DNA of 13,779 nucleotides from a bacterium (lineage in GTDB: Bacteria; Armatimonadota; HRBIN16), in contig JANWXG010000049.1 of assembly GCA_025057335.1 (NCBI GenBank), forward strand, positions 1-13,779, read 5' to 3'. Each line of letters begins with the position of its first letter. The stretch's first letter is position 1. Below, piece after piece: positions 13,606-13,779 of this stretch. The position numbers and the translations under genes were made by a program. Under the pieces are notes generated by a model, which made no database searches, was not told the origin of the DNA, and saw nothing but the letters and a program-made list of their open reading frames with translations.

Positions 13606-13779
13606 ATGGGAAAGGCGTTACTTAACAAAAAGGCTATCTGCCCCATATGCGGGAGAGCTTTGGCTCAGCCTATTGGAGAACATCTTCAGTTGCAGCACAG
13701 TGAGCAGGCTTTTGTGCAAGCGGTGCTCAATGCAAAACGCGCTGGCATGAGCGATGCACAGATAGGCGAACTTTTTGGT
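13606..13779 (+). CDS. partial gene: N-terminal C2H2 zinc-finger/HTH-like protein
   Basis: The gene is open to the window end; 58 codons are visible from ATG 13606. The N-terminus has a C2H2-type zinc-binding pattern, Cys12-x2-Cys15-x10-His26-x4-His31 (CPICG...EHLQLQH), followed by a predicted helical segment AFVQAVLNAKRAGMSDAQIGELFG that looks like the start of a helix-turn-helix ('SDAQIGELFG'). Together this suggests a DNA-binding protein such as an HNH-type or other mobile-element endonuclease, a recombinase or a regulator. The catalytic or effector part is beyond the window, so no function is assigned. Codons are less GC-rich at third positions (TTA, AAA, GCT, CTT) than in neighbouring genes, a possible sign of foreign origin. 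The upstream GGGTAGAG is a weak ribosome binding site. Confidence 0.7.
   Translation, partial: MGKALLNKKAICPICGRALAQPIGEHLQLQHSEQAFVQAVLNAKRAGMSDAQIGELFG

Overview
The window looks like a chromosomal segment of a moderately GC-rich, free-living bacterium with a peptidoglycan wall and an S-layer-type surface. My best guess is Armatimonadota or a similar deep-branching, possibly thermophilic lineage. The reasons are the SLH-domain protein next to mreB, a homocysteine methyltransferase/methylenetetrahydrofolate reductase fusion, frequent GTG/TTG starts, and two families of short intergenic repeats of a kind I associate with hot-spring genome bins. This placement is inference; there is no rRNA or other decisive marker.

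Layout. 1-438 is non-coding and rich in inverted repeats. 439-1562 (-) holds a beta-class DNA methyltransferase behind a small ORF of unknown function. 1712-2898 (-) holds enoyl-ACP reductase FabI followed by a small exported protein, closed by a strong hairpin. 3066-3821 (+) is a methylthioadenosine/methylthioinosine phosphorylase-family enzyme, divergent from fabI across a spacer with a G10 tract. 3822-4288 carries repeat elements and then a consensus sigma-70 promoter driving the envelope operon murA-mreB-SLH protein (4289-7135, +). A 13-bp hairpin at 7170-7197 separates it from a convergent operon (10634 to 7253, -): exported protein of unknown function, methyltransferase/MTHFR fusion, and a secreted thioredoxin-like protein. 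Further upstream on the minus strand are a C-rich repeat cluster (10591-10800), a SpoU/TrmH-family RNA methyltransferase, and a threonyl-tRNA synthetase lacking the TGS domain. A divergent promoter pair (13471-13576) serves thrS and a gene that runs off the right end with a C2H2 zinc-finger-like N-terminus.

The most interesting signal is at 7253-7816 (-). An exported thioredoxin-fold protein is split by one in-frame TGA, exactly where the second cysteine of a C-Y-x-C motif would be expected. The frame is open on both sides, and a 7-bp hairpin whose loop contains GGUCU starts 14 nt after the TGA. This makes it a candidate selenoprotein (CxxU); a nonsense mutation or a base-call error is the alternative. 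Other oddities are variant catalytic motifs in the DNA methyltransferase and the TrmH-family enzyme, a purine-site Asn in the phosphorylase that points to a 6-oxopurine substrate, and a signal peptide whose N-terminal part is encoded by an interspersed repeat.

Functionally the window is mostly housekeeping: cell wall and shape (murA, mreB, SLH), fatty acid elongation (fabI), methionine and one-carbon metabolism (fusion enzyme, phosphorylase) and translation (thrS, TrmH family). Accessory material sits at the two ends.
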